Source of the DNA: Schistosoma mansoni
Lineage: Eukaryota; Platyhelminthes; Trematoda; Strigeidida; Schistosomatidae
Reading direction: 5' to 3'
Length of the DNA: 64,000 nucleotides
Assembly: GCF_000237925.1 (NCBI RefSeq)
Contig: NC_031497.1
Location: 20,047,828 to 20,111,827 of the forward strand
Part shown: positions 62,843-64,000 of the stretch, piece after piece
Layout of the letters: each line of letters starts with the position of its first letter
Numbering within the stretch: the first letter of the stretch is position 1
Notes under the pieces: generated by a model
Databases searched by the model: none
Told to the model about the DNA's origin: nothing
What the model saw: the letters and a program-made list of their open reading frames with translations, nothing else
Translations under genes and position numbers: made by a program

Positions 62843-63920
62843 GTATTTTGCTGTGTATAATATAATCATTGTCGGATGTGATCAGTATATACCATAAAGA
62901 TGCTCTCCATGTGTAATAAGATATGTATTTATACTTCTACGGAAAAAAACTATCAGTAGAGTGAAAAATTCGTCATTTCTGCCTTTTGGTTTTTATTGTC
63001 ATGATATAAAAATCTCTTTGGTGTTCTTCATTACCACTTAGGCTAACCATTGCATCCTGTTGAAAATCAAAACTAAGTATGCATGTATATTTCAATATAG
63101 TAAAGAGAATATGTAACTCAGGTAGATAATTTTGGTTAAGTTCCATAGTGTCTTCCTCATTTTGGTGGAAACAACTGTTGGTTAACTATTTATTGTCGAT
63201 CATGAAGATGCGAATGCTCACACTATGCATTTCAATTTAAATCTAGAATGATTTACTTCCATGTACTTACGCATGTTCCTCCCGACTGCATCCTAAACTA
63301 GGAAGGCTTCCGTAGGTAAGTTTCCTGCCCATTTGCATAACTTTCAGTAAGATAAAGAGGTTATGAATATACATTTCAAATAAGTGCTAACTACTTTCGC
63401 GCGGATGCTCCAAGTTTACCCAACACAACAAACGAGTTATTTGGGTTAAGAAATACAAGTACCCTCCTAATCTCAGTGAACCTAAATGATGTGCATCAAG
63501 ATTTTCCAGTACTGTAAGGTGTCTGGTGGACGTAGTCTACAGAAAACCTATTGCTGACATTCAATGTGACGATCGAATGCTATAAGAATTGAGCTGTTCT
63601 CTTAAACTAGGACATACTCAGATCTTAATCATAGAACACTTTAATCCTCTTTAAGTCAAGTTTATTGGTTATTTATGGTAGAAGGAATGACCCCATTGAA
63701 GCTTGGTTATTTAACTTCATGGAAGATCTGAAGTTATTTGTTCCGTACGACTTATTACCTCTGCGTATTTGTCAAGGAACTTAACCTTGGGTTTTCGCTT
63801 GGTGGCGAACTTTTTAAATGTCTGGAACTAAGTCTCATTTTCTGTGAATAGAAAGTCAGACTGTCCATGTAAGTGCAGGTGACGCCGGTCCCTATATCAA
63901 CTCACTCTTGTTTCGTATAC
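62843..63920. other. 3' flank of PFDN2, nothing recognised
   Basis: Probable 3' UTR followed by intergenic sequence. No coding or repeat signal was recognised on either strand. Confidence 0.35.
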
Positions 63921-63924
63921 AACT

Positions 63925-64000
63925 TACTTACGCCTGTTACTCCCAATGGAGCATAGGCCGCCGACCAGCTCGATGCAAAACCCAACAGCTATCTGTCAAG
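63925..64000 (-). mobile_element. RTE-C 3' end, runs off the window
   Basis: CTTACTTACGCCTGTTACTCCC and GGAGCATAGGCCGCCGACC on the plus strand are the reverse complement of the RTE-C 3' terminal block with a short (GTAA)n tail, as at 31846-31905. The body of the element would lie beyond the right edge. Confidence 0.7.

Overview
The window is from a spliced, AT-rich, repeat-dense animal genome. Everything fits a blood fluke (Schistosoma or a close schistosomatid). The signs are several RTE-clade non-LTR retrotransposons of the type common in schistosomes, CR1-like LINEs with a PHD finger in ORF1, Penelope-like GIY-YIG fragments, Ty3/gypsy remnants, and short tRNA-headed repeats carrying hammerhead ribozyme motifs of the Sm-alpha kind. 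Introns are either very large and full of transposons or only 33-40 nt long. The species was not determined.

Five host genes could be assembled by joining exons with matching phases. On the plus strand: a HIG1-domain gene (7384-7699, one 37-nt intron) and prefoldin subunit 2 (61292-62842, three exons). On the minus strand: a KCMF1-like E3 ubiquitin ligase (six exons, 29850 down to 13392, 463 aa), an OTUD6B-like deubiquitinase (five exons seen, about 55185 down to 41697, N-terminal exon not found), and an unrecognised 76-aa two-exon gene (41124 down to 40854) lying 0.6 kb downstream of the deubiquitinase. The E3 ligase and the deubiquitinase are consecutive recognised genes on one strand, with only the small unknown gene between them.

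The rest is mostly retroelements. 0-5.3 kb: decayed CR1-like LINE pieces. 8-12.7 kb: two copies of a ~530-bp SINE-like repeat (called SINE-A here), a leader-only RTE-B copy and decayed RTE. 15.7-21.2 kb (inside a KCMF1 intron): a cluster of RTE-B copies, one nearly full length. 27.1-28.4 kb: decayed RTE. 30-40.7 kb: two gypsy remnants, one interrupted by a nested RTE-C fragment, then an old LINE. 42-46.5 kb (OTUD6B introns): hammerhead-bearing SINEs and RTE-B debris. 48-54.7 kb: RTE-B leader, SINE-A copies, a Penelope-like fragment and the best preserved RTE (RTE-A). 56-61 kb: gypsy RNase H debris and a decayed CR1-like LINE with a PHD finger. The names RTE-A, RTE-B, RTE-C and SINE-A are local labels only.

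The main structural observation is that SINE-A and the autonomous RTE-A end in the same ~55-nt 3' tail. This is the arrangement expected of a SINE mobilised by its partner LINE. The second is a hammerhead motif with an intact catalytic core at about 44975-45027.
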